DNA of 64,000 bases from CAWFGW01 sp963815495 (GTDB taxonomy: Bacteria; Bacteroidota; Bacteroidia; Cytophagales; JAAEPT01): the NCBI GenBank assembly GCA_963815495.1, contig CAWFGW010000001.1, positions 62,001 through 126,000 of the forward strand, read 5' to 3'. Shown here one piece after another: positions 17,566 to 25,591 of this stretch. The notes beneath the pieces were generated by a model, which worked only from the letters and a program-made list of their open reading frames with translations, was not told the origin of the DNA and made no database searches. The first letter of the stretch is position 1; each line of letters opens with the position of its first letter. Both the position numbers and the translations under genes were made by a program.

Positions 17566-18375
17566 TTATTTCGCTACATTCAGTTGGTGTCGAAGTCCCG
17601 AGTAGTCTGTTAATTCTACTTCAACAGCTCCAACAAACATTTTAGCCTTAACTTTTAACGGGATTTTATTTTCATCATCCGATAACCACATAGTGATAGA
17701 GTTCTCGCCTTCAAACAGTTCATTTTCAGGCATAATTGGAACTAGTTTTATCGCATTTACTTTACCAATATCCGTTTTTATTTTTTCTTTCCCTTCATAT
17801 TTCACCCCAAATTTGTATAATTTATCTTCTAAGAAAGCATCGATAACTGCTTCGCTTCCTTTTTTCATTTTAGAGTAATCAAGGTTACGGAAATAATAAA
17901 ATCCGCTGACGATATCATGTACATTTTTAGGCACTTCGTATTGTGTGATCTTAGGGGTTTTGTTATTTTTTTGAAATTGAACTTTCAAGCGACCTTCATC
18001 ATGATGATAAAACATCGTTTCGTTAATTTCATAACTACCACCTTCTTTGATGTCTCGGAAAAATTTTTGGGGAATAAGTGTGGACGTATCAATGTAAGAC
18101 CTCCAATGGTCATCTACTTTATACATTGCTGCAAAAGCTCCTTTCGATCGACCATCTATTTCCATTCTATAGCATGGCTTGTTGTTGACTGTAAATAAGT
18201 CGGGTAAAATTGAAACCGTTCCTTCACCTGCATTAAACCAACCATAGTGCAAACGATATTTTAATACTTCTCCTTTTTTAAACGATTTATTCTTTAATTC
18301 TCGGTTAAACACCTCACTGGAGAATGCGGATAAAGTTAAAAGTGCAGCGATGTATAGATATAAACTTGTTTTCAT
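17566..18375 (-). CDS. DUF3108 family exported protein
   Basis: Secreted or outer-membrane-associated protein of unknown function with a DUF3108 domain (GEVLKYRLHYGWFNAGEGTV near the N-terminus, and the typical KLVPIMP and ITMWLSDDENKIPLKVKA near the end). I chose the ATG at 18375, since it gives a clean signal peptide (KTSLYLYIAALLTLSAFS) and about 269 residues; a longer frame to 18417 adds an unlikely leader. It is divergent from recA, and the shared 183-bp intergenic region holds a 17-bp palindrome. Some DUF3108 proteins are linked to cell-envelope or polysaccharide biogenesis, but nothing here proves that. Confidence 0.82.
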   Translation of the reverse strand: MKTSLYLYIAALLTLSAFSSEVFNRELKNKSFKKGEVLKYRLHYGWFNAGEGTVSILPDLFTVNNKPCYRMEIDGRSKGAFAAMYKVDDHWRSYIDTSTLIPQKFFRDIKEGGSYEINETMFYHHDEGRLKVQFQKNNKTPKITQYEVPKNVHDIVSGFYYFRNLDYSKMKKGSEAVIDAFLEDKLYKFGVKYEGKEKIKTDIGKVNAIKLVPIMPENELFEGENSITMWLSDDENKIPLKVKAKMFVGAVEVELTDYSGLRHQLNVAK

Positions 18376-18438
18376 AATTTTAGGATTACTACTGCCACTA
18401 CAATTTACAAATAACATACCAAATCAATATCGTGCTGA

Positions 18439-18455
18439 GTGACAATTATTGTCAC
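18439..18455. promoter_or_regulatory. 17-bp perfect dyad upstream of recA
   Basis: GTGACAAT-T-ATTGTCAC is a perfect inverted repeat with a single central base. It lies 6 bp upstream of the predicted -33 element of recA and between divergent genes, a position typical of an operator. The binding protein is unknown; a damage-response repressor is one possibility, but no LexA gene is visible in the window. Confidence 0.5.
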
Positions 18456-18461
18456 AGTCGA

Positions 18462-18495
18462 TTTGGCTAGTGTATAATTGTATGCATTACATTTG
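18462..18495 (+). promoter_or_regulatory. predicted recA promoter
   Basis: TTTG (18462-18465), 22 bp, TACATTTG (18488-18495) matches the Bacteroidota sigma-A pattern TTTG-N19-22-TAnnTTTG. It would start transcription near 18500 and give a leader of about 59 nt before the recA ATG. The 17-bp dyad at 18439 lies just upstream. Confidence 0.6.
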
Positions 18496-18558
18496 TGGAT
18501 TGTAACGCTAACTTGTAACTTTCCTTTTTTTAAAATAGTCTAATAAAATAGCAAAAAT

Positions 18559-19584
18559 ATGAGCGATAAAGATAAATCAGAAAAGCTAAAAGCGCTACAG
18601 CTGACGGTAGATAAAATTGAAAAAACATACGGAAAAGGTGCTGTAATGAAATTAAGCGATGAACGCATCGTTGACATTCCTGCTATTTCTACAGGTTCTC
18701 TCGGATTAGATATTGCTTTGGGCATTGGTGGAATTCCTCGTGGAAGAGTAGTTGAAATTTATGGACCTGAATCATCTGGTAAAACCACGCTCTCTATGCA
18801 TTGCATTGCTGAAGCACAAAAGGCGGGAGGCATGGCGGCTTTTATTGATGCGGAGCATGCTTTTGATAAGACGTATGCAGAACGATTAGGTATTGATACT
18901 GAAAACCTACTCATTTCTCAACCAGACAATGGTGAACAAGCACTAGAAATTACGGAACACTTAATTCGTTCTGGGGCTATTGATATTATTGTTATTGACT
19001 CCGTAGCTGCTTTAACTCCTAAAGCTGAATTGGAAGGTGAAATGGGTGATAGTAAAATGGGTCTTCAAGCACGTTTGATGTCACAAGCGTTAAGAAAGCT
19101 GACGGGTGCTATTAATAAAACAGGGTGCTCTTGTATCTTCATTAATCAATTGCGTGAAAAAATTGGCGTGATGTTCGGAAACCCAGAAACAACTACCGGT
19201 GGTAATGCTTTGAAATTCTATGCTTCTGTTCGATTAGACATCAGAAGAATAGGTCAGATAAAAGAATCGCCCGATTCAATTACTGGTAACCGAGTGAAAG
19301 TGAAAGTGGTAAAAAACAAAGTTGCGCCTCCATTCAAAGTGATTGAGTTTGACATTATGTATGGTGAGGGAATCTCTAAAATTGGTGAAATACTTGATTT
19401 AGGGGTTGACTTAGACATCATAGAGAAAGCGGGTTCTTGGTTTTCGTATTCAGGAAATAAACTAGGACAAGGTAGAGATACCGTGAAAGCTTTATTGAAA
19501 GATAACCCAGAATTGTCTGACGAAATTGAAGCTAAAATTAGAGCTAAAGTAAGTGGGAAAGTTCCTGCTGTTGTGGAAGCTTAA
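18559..19584 (+). CDS. recA: recombinase RecA
   Basis: The ATP-dependent strand-exchange protein of homologous recombination and the DNA damage response, 341 residues, full length. The Walker A motif GPESSGKTT (about residues 69-77), Walker B IIVIDSVAAL, the L1/L2 DNA-binding loops around GLQARLMSQALRKLT and NPETTTGGNALKFYAS, and the C-terminal domain are all present and canonical. It is preceded by a recognisable promoter and a perfect 17-bp dyad, and ends in a strong intrinsic terminator shared with the convergent small gene. Confidence 0.98.
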   Translation: MSDKDKSEKLKALQLTVDKIEKTYGKGAVMKLSDERIVDIPAISTGSLGLDIALGIGGIPRGRVVEIYGPESSGKTTLSMHCIAEAQKAGGMAAFIDAEHAFDKTYAERLGIDTENLLISQPDNGEQALEITEHLIRSGAIDIIVIDSVAALTPKAELEGEMGDSKMGLQARLMSQALRKLTGAINKTGCSCIFINQLREKIGVMFGNPETTTGGNALKFYASVRLDIRRIGQIKESPDSITGNRVKVKVVKNKVAPPFKVIEFDIMYGEGISKIGEILDLGVDLDIIEKAGSWFSYSGNKLGQGRDTVKALLKDNPELSDEIEAKIRAKVSGKVPAVVEA

Positions 19585-19630
19585 GTTTGAATAAAGACGC
19601 TAGAGTCAAGAAACAAGATTGGAAAAATAG

Positions 19631-19665
19631 AAAACCCCGAATTACTTGGTAATTTCGGGGTTTTT
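19631..19665. terminator. bidirectional intrinsic terminator after recA
   Basis: AAAACCCCGAATTAC and GTAATTTCGGGGTTTT form a stem of about 15 bp (one bulged T, 3-nt loop TTG) with T-runs on both strands. It ends recA on the plus strand; on the minus strand it overlaps the last codons of the small gene at 19642-19878. About 10 bp before it, at 19596-19619, lies a fragment of the interspersed AGAGTCAAGA-type repeat. Confidence 0.85.
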
Positions 19666-19878
19666 CTTTGATAAATAGTTTACAATCACAACACGTATCA
19701 ACAATAGCCATGGGGTGCCGTGGAAAAGCAAATCTCCCCAATCCATGAGTTGCATGCCTTCCGCACCTCCAGCGATCCATTTGATTTTTCCCCAAATATG
19801 TGGTTCAGGTACAAATGGAGCTAGTCCCAAAGTTAAAGTAGCTAATAACCAGGTCTTGGTGTCGTTAAGTATTTTCAA
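19642..19878 (-). CDS. small hydrophobic protein linked to YeeE/YedE transporters
   Basis: A 78-residue protein with two hydrophobic segments (about 10-24 and 56-70) and a central WGKIKWIAGGAEGMQLMDWGD. Similar small proteins are found next to YeeE/YedE genes in Bacteroidota and are sometimes labelled RND transporter, although they are far too short to be one. The function is unknown. Its start overlaps the end of the upstream transporter gene by 4 bp, so it is the last gene of the persulfide dioxygenase / YeeE / YeeE operon. Its 3' end is built into the terminator shared with recA. Confidence 0.75.
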   Translation of the reverse strand: MKILNDTKTWLLATLTLGLAPFVPEPHIWGKIKWIAGGAEGMQLMDWGDLLFHGTPWLLLIRVVIVNYLSKKNPEITK

Positions 19879-20288
19879 TGCGGTAGTTTATCTTTTAATA
19901 AACCATATACAAACGTTCCAGCAACTGCACTGATTACACCAAGAATCATGACATACACACCTGCTCCAACTAATATGAATAACGGACCAGGACAAGCCCC
20001 AGTAAGTGCCCATCCAAACCCAAAAATAACCCCTCCCGCTAAATAGCGTGTAACGGACATTTCTTTTGGGTCAGTAGTGATAGGAATTCCTTCGGTAGAG
20101 TTGAGATGGGTTCGTTTTATTAGTTGTAACATGACGATACCTAAAACAACAGCCGAGCCTATAACTCCATACATATGAAAAGATTGAAAACGGAACATTT
20201 CGTAAATCCGATACCAAGAGATAATTTCGGCTTTGGTGAGAACAATTCCGAAGACTATTCCAATAATATAAAATCGTATTAATTTCAT
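19875..20288 (-). CDS. YeeE/YedE family sulfur transporter subunit (DUF6691-like)
   Basis: A 137-residue membrane protein with about four helices. The conserved YeeE/YedE segment GGVIFGFGWALTGACPGPLF contains the Cys that in characterised thiosulfate transporters (TsuA/YeeE) lines the transport path. It is half-length and paired with the 20301-20867 gene (12 bp away), so the two probably form a heteromeric pore equivalent to one full-length YeeE. The expected role is uptake of thiosulfate or another sulfane-sulfur compound. Operon context with a persulfide dioxygenase supports this. Confidence 0.85.
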   Translation of the reverse strand: MKLIRFYIIGIVFGIVLTKAEIISWYRIYEMFRFQSFHMYGVIGSAVVLGIVMLQLIKRTHLNSTEGIPITTDPKEMSVTRYLAGGVIFGFGWALTGACPGPLFILVGAGVYVMILGVISAVAGTFVYGLLKDKLPH

Positions 20289-20300
20289 GGAGAGCTAATT

Positions 20301-20867
20301 TTAAAGGGCCAGAATATAAGGAAGGATGAAATAAGTTGTAATTAGTCCGCCAATGAAAAAACCAATTGTGGCAATCAATGAGGGAAGCTGTAAATCACTT
20401 AATCCGCTGATAGCATGGCCAGAAGTACAACCGCCTGCATAACGAGTGCCAAAGCCGACTAAGAAACCACCTATTATAATCAGAATAAAACCTTTTAAGG
20501 TGAAAACAGATTCCCAACTGAATAATTCCTGAGGTACTAATCCATCACCAGGGTTGGCAATGCCGAACGATTGAAGCTCGGTAACGACCGTACCAGATAA
20601 TTGAATTGTCGAGCCATCAGAAAGGTAATGCACAGCAATAAATCCACCAGTGATGGATCCAGCTACAAAGATTAAATTCCATACTTGAGCTTTCCAATCG
20701 AAGTTAAAGAAGTCAGCATATTTACCACAGCCTCCCATGGCACACATCGTTCTTAAATTAGAGGATAAGCCAAAGCGTTTTCCAAAGAGAAGCAGCAAAA
20801 ACATGACAAAGGTTATGGAAGGTCCAGCCACATACCAGGGCCATGGTTGTTTAATGATTTCTAACAT
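20301..20867 (-). CDS. YeeE/YedE family sulfur transporter subunit
   Basis: Membrane protein of about 188 residues with five or six helices. The YeeE signature FLVGFGTRYAGGCTSGHAI carries the conserved Cys; a second Cys pair occurs in MCAMGGCGKY near residue 40, as in YeeE families. I chose the ATG at 20867 (MLEIIKQPWPW), because 12 more residues in the longer frame are non-hydrophobic and abut the upstream gene. It lies 14 bp downstream of the persulfide dioxygenase-rhodanese gene and 12 bp upstream of its half-length partner. Confidence 0.87.
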   Translation of the reverse strand: MLEIIKQPWPWYVAGPSITFVMFLLLLFGKRFGLSSNLRTMCAMGGCGKYADFFNFDWKAQVWNLIFVAGSITGGFIAVHYLSDGSTIQLSGTVVTELQSFGIANPGDGLVPQELFSWESVFTLKGFILIIIGGFLVGFGTRYAGGCTSGHAISGLSDLQLPSLIATIGFFIGGLITTYFILPYILAL

Positions 20868-20881
20868 GTTCTTATTTATTT

Positions 20882-22294
20882 TTATAATAAAGTACTGGGA
20901 CAAACATAAGCTGTTAAAGGAAGGTTTGTTTCTTTGATTGCTCCAAATCCTCCAGCGATATCGATGACATTTTCATACCCTCTAGCTTTTAAAATAGACG
21001 CAGCGATCATGGAACGGTAACCACCACCACAATGAATATGGTAGGCTTTATTTTTATCCAGTTCTTGAAGGTGTTCATTGATTGCATCCAATGGGAAGTT
21101 CTGAACTCGATCATCATCAATTCTTTCCGATTGATATTCAGATTCTTTTCTAACATCAATTACCGTAAGGTCATTATTAAATTCTTGTTCGAGTTGCTCA
21201 GCAGAAATAGAAGCGATGGAATCCACTTCTTTACCTGCTTTTTTCCAAGCATCAATACCACCTTCTAAAAAACCCAACGTATTATCGTATCCAACACGAG
21301 AAAGCCGTGTGATTACCTCTTCTTCCCGGCCTTCATCAGTCACTAATAAAATAGGTTGTTTTAAATCTAAGATGAGGGCACCTACCCATGGAGCAAAACC
21401 ACCATCAATCCCAATGTTTATACTTTTAGGAATAAATCCATCTTTAAAAACCTGTGGTTTACGCGTATCCAGGATTAAGGCTTGCTCGGCATTTGCAATT
21501 TCTTCAAATAATTCAGGAGCCAAGGCAACATCTCCTTTTTCAAGAATACGCTCTAAATCATTATATCCCTCTTTATTTAATTTAACGTTTTTAGGAAAAT
21601 ACTGCGGAGGTGTTACCAACCCTGTAGTTACTTCTTTTATAAATTCCTCTTTAGTCATGTTTGCGCGAAGAGCATAGTTGGTTTCTTTCTGATGACCAAG
21701 CGTATCAAAAGTTTCTTTGCTCATGTTTTTACCACAGGCGGATCCTGCTCCATGTGCGGGATAAACCAACACATCATTAGGCAACGTCATGATTTTAGTA
21801 CGCAATGAATCGTATAACATGCCTGCTAAATCTTCCACGGTAAGGTGTGATTTTGCAGCTAAGTCTGGACGACCAACATCACCGATAAATAAGGTGTCAC
21901 CTGAGAAAATAGCTTTTTCTTTTCCTTCTGCATCTAATAATAAATAAGTGACAGATTCCTCAGTATGTCCAGGTGTATGTAACACTTTAATTTGAACTTC
22001 TCCTAATTGGAAAATTTGGTTGTCTTGAGCAATAATGGCGTCATAATTAGGGTTAGCTTTTGGTCCAAAGATGATTGGAGCCCCTGTTTTTTCAGCTAAA
22101 GTAACGTGACCAGAAACGAAATCAGCATGGAAGTGTGTTTCAAAAATATACTTGATTTTCGCTCCTTCTTTTTCAGCTTTTTCGATATATGGTTTAGTTT
22201 CTCTTAATGGATCAATGATAGCTGCTTCACCATTGGATTCAATGTAATAAGCACCTTGTGCTAAACAACCTGTATATATTTGTTCTATTTTCAT
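20882..22294 (-). CDS. persulfide dioxygenase (ETHE1-type) fused to two rhodanese domains, CstB/Blh-like
   Basis: A cytoplasmic enzyme of 470 residues. Residues 1-250 are an ETHE1-like metallo-beta-lactamase domain with metal motif THFHADFVSGH and HTPGHTEESV, GDTLFIGDVGRPDL. Two rhodanese domains follow (about 265-355 and 365-465). The second has the active Cys422 in IHCGGGYRS; in the first the Cys loop reads LVTDEGREEE, so it is probably catalytically dead. Persulfide dioxygenases oxidise low-molecular-weight persulfides to sulfite, and an attached rhodanese can form thiosulfate. It heads the operon with two YeeE subunits and a small protein. A Crp/Fnr-type site lies at 22365-22378 with a -7 element 22 bp downstream. 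Confidence 0.92.
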   Translation of the reverse strand: MKIEQIYTGCLAQGAYYIESNGEAAIIDPLRETKPYIEKAEKEGAKIKYIFETHFHADFVSGHVTLAEKTGAPIIFGPKANPNYDAIIAQDNQIFQLGEVQIKVLHTPGHTEESVTYLLLDAEGKEKAIFSGDTLFIGDVGRPDLAAKSHLTVEDLAGMLYDSLRTKIMTLPNDVLVYPAHGAGSACGKNMSKETFDTLGHQKETNYALRANMTKEEFIKEVTTGLVTPPQYFPKNVKLNKEGYNDLERILEKGDVALAPELFEEIANAEQALILDTRKPQVFKDGFIPKSINIGIDGGFAPWVGALILDLKQPILLVTDEGREEEVITRLSRVGYDNTLGFLEGGIDAWKKAGKEVDSIASISAEQLEQEFNNDLTVIDVRKESEYQSERIDDDRVQNFPLDAINEHLQELDKNKAYHIHCGGGYRSMIAASILKARGYENVIDIAGGFGAIKETNLPLTAYVCPSTLL

Positions 22295-22334
22295 TTTTGT
22301 TACTTTTTGGTGATGGATTTCTTAGTTTATACTA

Positions 22335-22378
22335 CAATAATAAATGATGTAAAGGTAGTATTCAGTGATAGGAATCAC
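22335..22378 (-). promoter_or_regulatory. Crp/Fnr-type operator and promoter of the persulfide dioxygenase operon
   Basis: The dyad GTGAT-AGGA-ATCAC (22365-22378) is followed on the minus strand, after exactly 22 bp, by TATTATTG (22342-22335), one mismatch from the Bacteroidota -7 consensus TAnnTTTG. The dyad centre is thus at about -41.5. The start codon is at 22294. The same geometry recurs at four other promoters in this region. Confidence 0.75.
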
Positions 22379-22588
22379 ATAAGCTTGTTTTATTGGGTAA
22401 ACATTGAAAGCTCTGCTGAATATAAAATTTCTCTTGCTTTTCTTCACATAAAAAACACAGTTAGTACTGATAAGGCAGATGTTTTTAAGATCACAAAGGA
22501 AATCAATTGGTAGAAATATTTTTATTTATGTATAAATAATCAGACATTCATCACTCAGATTTTCAACCATTTAAAAAAATTTATTACT

Positions 22589-23155
22589 ATGAAACAAAAA
22601 TTACTAATTAATACGTTTTTGTTCTTAAGTATAGTTGTTTTTGCGACTGAACATCACGTGAAAATTGAAGGGTTTACCTTTTCACCGGCAGCATTAACTA
22701 TTGAAGTAGGGGATATGGTGACTTGGACTAATTTTGATGGGGCACCACACACGGCAAGTTCAATCGCTGTTCCTTCTGGCGCTACAACTTTTGAGAGCGG
22801 TACATTATCGGCTAGTGATAGTTATTCTTTTACATTTAATTTAGCGGGGGATTATTCTTATTGGTGCAATTTTCATACACATATGAAAGCAACAATTACC
22901 GTAGAAGCACCTCTCGGCATCTCTAATTTAGCTTTCGAAAACGTGGAGATATATCCTAATCCGGTTTCCCAACAAACTGTAATTGAAGGATTGAATAAAG
23001 TCACTAACTATTTTATCTTTAGTATTAAAGGAGACTTGGTAGCAACAGGAAAAACCACTGAACTTAATTTTGACTTGTTAGAAACGGGTACTTATTTTGT
23101 TCGATTTGAATTAGAAGGAGATAAATCAAAAACAATTCGAATTGTTAAAAACTAA
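22589..23155 (+). CDS. cupredoxin-domain protein with T9SS sorting domain
   Basis: Secreted protein of 188 residues: signal peptide (1-19), a plastocyanin/azurin-like cupredoxin domain (about 20-112) and a C-terminal type IX secretion sorting domain (about 118-188, starting around NVEIYPNPVSQQTVIEGL, ending KSKTIRIVKN). The type 1 copper ligands can be assigned: His in GAPHTA, then Cys, His and possibly Met in YWCNFHTHMKA. It therefore probably carries electrons or binds copper outside the outer membrane. It is divergent from the sulfur operon; the shared 294-bp gap holds one Crp/Fnr-type site facing the other gene. I saw no matching site with the right spacing for this gene. Confidence 0.9.
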   Translation: MKQKLLINTFLFLSIVVFATEHHVKIEGFTFSPAALTIEVGDMVTWTNFDGAPHTASSIAVPSGATTFESGTLSASDSYSFTFNLAGDYSYWCNFHTHMKATITVEAPLGISNLAFENVEIYPNPVSQQTVIEGLNKVTNYFIFSIKGDLVATGKTTELNFDLLETGTYFVRFELEGDKSKTIRIVKN

Positions 23156-23195
23156 TTTCAGGTATTATCACCCTTAATCAGGGCTGACCGGAGTT

Positions 23196-24935
23196 TTAAA
23201 CCTCCCGTTCTTTAAACAAATTCGTCTGTGCAGCGTGTTTAAACTTTACTCTATGCGATTTGGTTTCTGGATGATCGTAGTAATCAATGGCGGATTGCAC
23301 ATCGAGAAAGAATTTATGTTCCCCAAACTCTTGCACAAAGTTGGTGCGGTGAAGGTAGTCGCGGACTGGACCAATAACTCCTGAAAAACTAACTTCAATC
23401 TTTTGCTTCTGTAATTCTATAATCTCATCTTTTAAGGACTGTAACGCAGTATTATCAATATGAGAAATACTTCCACAATGCAATACAATTAGACGTAGGT
23501 TATTCCCTTTTTTACTTATTTCTTTTTTTAACACCTCGAGGAAATTGTTAATGTTTGCAAAAAAAAGTTGTCCATCTTGGCGAATCACTAAGACATCTTT
23601 TCGCACCTCTATTTCTTTAAAACGTGTAACATTTCTGTAATCCTTAGTTTTAGGAAGACGACCTAAAATGGCGATGTGGGGTAATGAAGTTCGATAAATT
23701 AACAGAATCAATGACATCAAAATCCCTGCTCCGATACCTTCTTTGATACCCAAAAATAATGTAACAAGGAAAGCTGCTGCCAGCATATAAAAATCTTGTT
23801 TATTCGTGTTCCAAAGTTGTTGTGGGTATTTGAAATCAAGCAAACCATAAACTGCCACTAGGATGATTGAGGCTAACATGGTTTTTGGCAAATCGTGAAA
23901 TAGAGGGGTTAGGAATAACAGCACTAACCCCACTAAAATGGCACTAAAAACAGCTGCTAAATTAGTACGTGCTCCTGATTGGTCATTTACTGCAGAGCGA
24001 GAAAAACCGCCAGTAGTAGAGTAACAACCAAAGAAAGCACCTACAACATTTCCCATTCCAAGGCCGATTAGCTCTTGATTGTTTTCGATTTCGTATTCAC
24101 CTTTGTGTTTTTCTTGGATGGCTTTTGCTACAGAAATCGCTTCCATAAAGGCAATTAGTGCTAATGTAAAGGCAATAGGAATTAATTCTGTAAGGTTGGA
24201 ATTTGTGAGGTCTGGGATACTAAAAACTGGAAACCCAGACGAAACTTCTCCAACTACGTTAAATTTTATTGGTGTGAATTTCACGAATAGTATTCCCACG
24301 ATAACGGCTAGCAATGCTCCAGGTATCTTTGGATGGATTTTTTTGACATATTTCACAATAAATATTCCTATGATACCCAAGCTTATTGACCACCAGTTGT
24401 AATTTTTTATCTGTTGGGCAGCATCCCATAAAATTTCAAATGGAAAATTACTCTTAGTAAGCTGTATGTCAAGTAGGTATTTCAACTGATCAATACCGAT
24501 GATGAAAGCTGCGGCAGAAGTAAATCCGCTAATGACTGGTTTTGAAAGAAAATTGACCAAAAATCCTAGGCGAAAAATACCAAAAGACAACTGGATAATT
24601 CCCATCAGGAATGCCAGTAAAATAGCTAAGGAGATGTAGTTTTCTGTGCCAACAACGGCAAAAGTTGAAATACCAGCGGCTACTAATAAAGAATCCATGG
24701 CGACTGGTCCTACTGCCAATTGACGAGAAGTACCAAAAAAAGCATAAACTACTTGAGGAACCATTGCAGCATATAAGCCATAAACGGGAGGTAATCCCGC
24801 AATCATAGCATAAGCCATACCTTGTGGAATTAGCATAACACCGACCGTAAGTCCTGCAGCTAAATCACCACTGAGGTCTTCTTTTTTATAGTTTGGAAGC
24901 CATTCGAGGATGGGTAAGTATTTTTTCAAATTCAT
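23196..24935 (-). CDS. SulP family anion transporter with STAS domain
   Basis: Inner-membrane SulP/SLC26 transporter, 579 residues from the ATG at 24935 (a GTG at 24944 would add three residues but overlaps the -7 element). The N-terminal signature LTVGVMLIPQGMAYAMIAGLPPVYGLY and the helix with GFTSAAAFIIGIDQLKYLL are clear, followed by a C-terminal STAS domain (about 430-550). Substrates in the family include sulfate, bicarbonate and other oxyanions. Its promoter carries the sulfur-module operator, so sulfate or sulfite traffic is a reasonable inference. No cytochrome or carbonic anhydrase partner is adjacent. Confidence 0.92.
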   Translation of the reverse strand: MNLKKYLPILEWLPNYKKEDLSGDLAAGLTVGVMLIPQGMAYAMIAGLPPVYGLYAAMVPQVVYAFFGTSRQLAVGPVAMDSLLVAAGISTFAVVGTENYISLAILLAFLMGIIQLSFGIFRLGFLVNFLSKPVISGFTSAAAFIIGIDQLKYLLDIQLTKSNFPFEILWDAAQQIKNYNWWSISLGIIGIFIVKYVKKIHPKIPGALLAVIVGILFVKFTPIKFNVVGEVSSGFPVFSIPDLTNSNLTELIPIAFTLALIAFMEAISVAKAIQEKHKGEYEIENNQELIGLGMGNVVGAFFGCYSTTGGFSRSAVNDQSGARTNLAAVFSAILVGLVLLFLTPLFHDLPKTMLASIILVAVYGLLDFKYPQQLWNTNKQDFYMLAAAFLVTLFLGIKEGIGAGILMSLILLIYRTSLPHIAILGRLPKTKDYRNVTRFKEIEVRKDVLVIRQDGQLFFANINNFLEVLKKEISKKGNNLRLIVLHCGSISHIDNTALQSLKDEIIELQKQKIEVSFSGVIGPVRDYLHRTNFVQEFGEHKFFLDVQSAIDYYDHPETKSHRVKFKHAAQTNLFKEREV

Positions 24936-24943
24936 AGTCACCA

Positions 24944-24987
24944 CAAAGTTTATAATTATAGAATATTTAATTGGTGATTCGAATCAC
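24944..24987 (-). promoter_or_regulatory. Crp/Fnr-type operator and promoter of the SulP gene
   Basis: Perfect 14-bp palindrome GTGATTCGAATCAC (24974-24987), then 22 bp, then AAACTTTG on the minus strand (24951-24944), one mismatch from TAnnTTTG. With the start about 5 nt after the G, the mRNA would begin near 24939, about four nucleotides before the ATG. Confidence 0.78.
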
Positions 24988-25137
24988 ATAAAAAAATAAT
25001 CCCTGAATGAATTAAATGCATTCAGAGAAAGCTATTGGTATCAGTTTTTCATTTCTTACAAAACTTACTTTTTAACTTATTGTTATCTTTTGGTTTACGC
25101 CTGTACTTTTACTGTTTTTGTTATCATAATATTGTGT

Positions 25138-25181
25138 GTGACTTTTATCACTGAAGAAAGTCCACGGATTCTTTAAGTTTG
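25138..25181 (+). promoter_or_regulatory. Crp/Fnr-type operator and promoter of the rhodanese lipoprotein operon
   Basis: GTGAC-TTTT-ATCAC (25138-25151; one half-site mismatch), 22 bp, then TAAGTTTG (25174-25181), a perfect -7 match. The predicted start near 25186 gives a 14-nt leader before the ATG at 25200. Confidence 0.75.
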
Positions 25182-25199
25182 AATGAAAAAAATTGGCAC

Positions 25200-25580
25200 A
25201 TGAAAAATTATTTGTATTTCTTCCCACTTTTGATGGTTTTAGTTTCGGCTTGTTCCCAAAAACAACCTTTAGCAAAAGACCTTTCGGCAAAGGAGTTTAA
25301 GTCATTGTTGGAAAAAAAGCAAGGAGTAGTACTCGATGTGCGAACACCTGAAGAAGTAGTGTCTGGTAAAATAAGTCAATCGATCAATTTAAATTACTTC
25401 GGTGACTTTAAAGCACAAGCATTGAAATTGGATAAAACAAAACCAATCTATGTGTATTGCGCCTCTGGTGGAAGAAGTACTAAAGCAATGCAAGACCTTA
25501 ATAGAATGGGGTTTATCGAGGTTTACAATTTGTTAGGAGGTTTTGGGGCTTGGCGTGCAGCGAAATTTCCTGAAGAATAA
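25200..25580 (+). CDS. rhodanese-like lipoprotein
   Basis: A 126-residue lipoprotein (signal with lipobox LVSAC) carrying one rhodanese domain with the loop YVYCASGGRSTKAMQ, so a single catalytic Cys facing the periplasm. Rhodaneses move sulfane sulfur between thiosulfate or persulfide donors and acceptors. I chose the ATG at 25200; a TTG at 25179 would add seven residues but lies inside the predicted -7 element. It is the first gene of an operon with a 63-residue membrane protein and a fatty-acid-hydroxylase-like protein, and shares the sulfur-module operator. Confidence 0.9.
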   Translation: MKNYLYFFPLLMVLVSACSQKQPLAKDLSAKEFKSLLEKKQGVVLDVRTPEEVVSGKISQSINLNYFGDFKAQALKLDKTKPIYVYCASGGRSTKAMQDLNRMGFIEVYNLLGGFGAWRAAKFPEE

Positions 25581-25591
25581 AGAATAATAGT

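Noticed and set aside
18439..18455. The recA dyad as a sixth member of the sulfur operator set.
   Set aside because: Its half-sites are GTGAC..GTCAC with a 7-bp interior and a different distance to the -7 element.
22280..22513. A 77-codon open frame in the gap before the cupredoxin gene.
   Set aside because: It begins in the 5' end of the persulfide dioxygenase gene on the other strand and runs across the operator and promoter; its composition is not protein-like.
24968..24990. GGTGATTCGAATCAC resembles a tRNA T-arm (GGTTCGAATCC-like).
   Set aside because: No acceptor stem or anticodon arm surrounds it; it is a perfect palindrome at the operator position of the SulP promoter.
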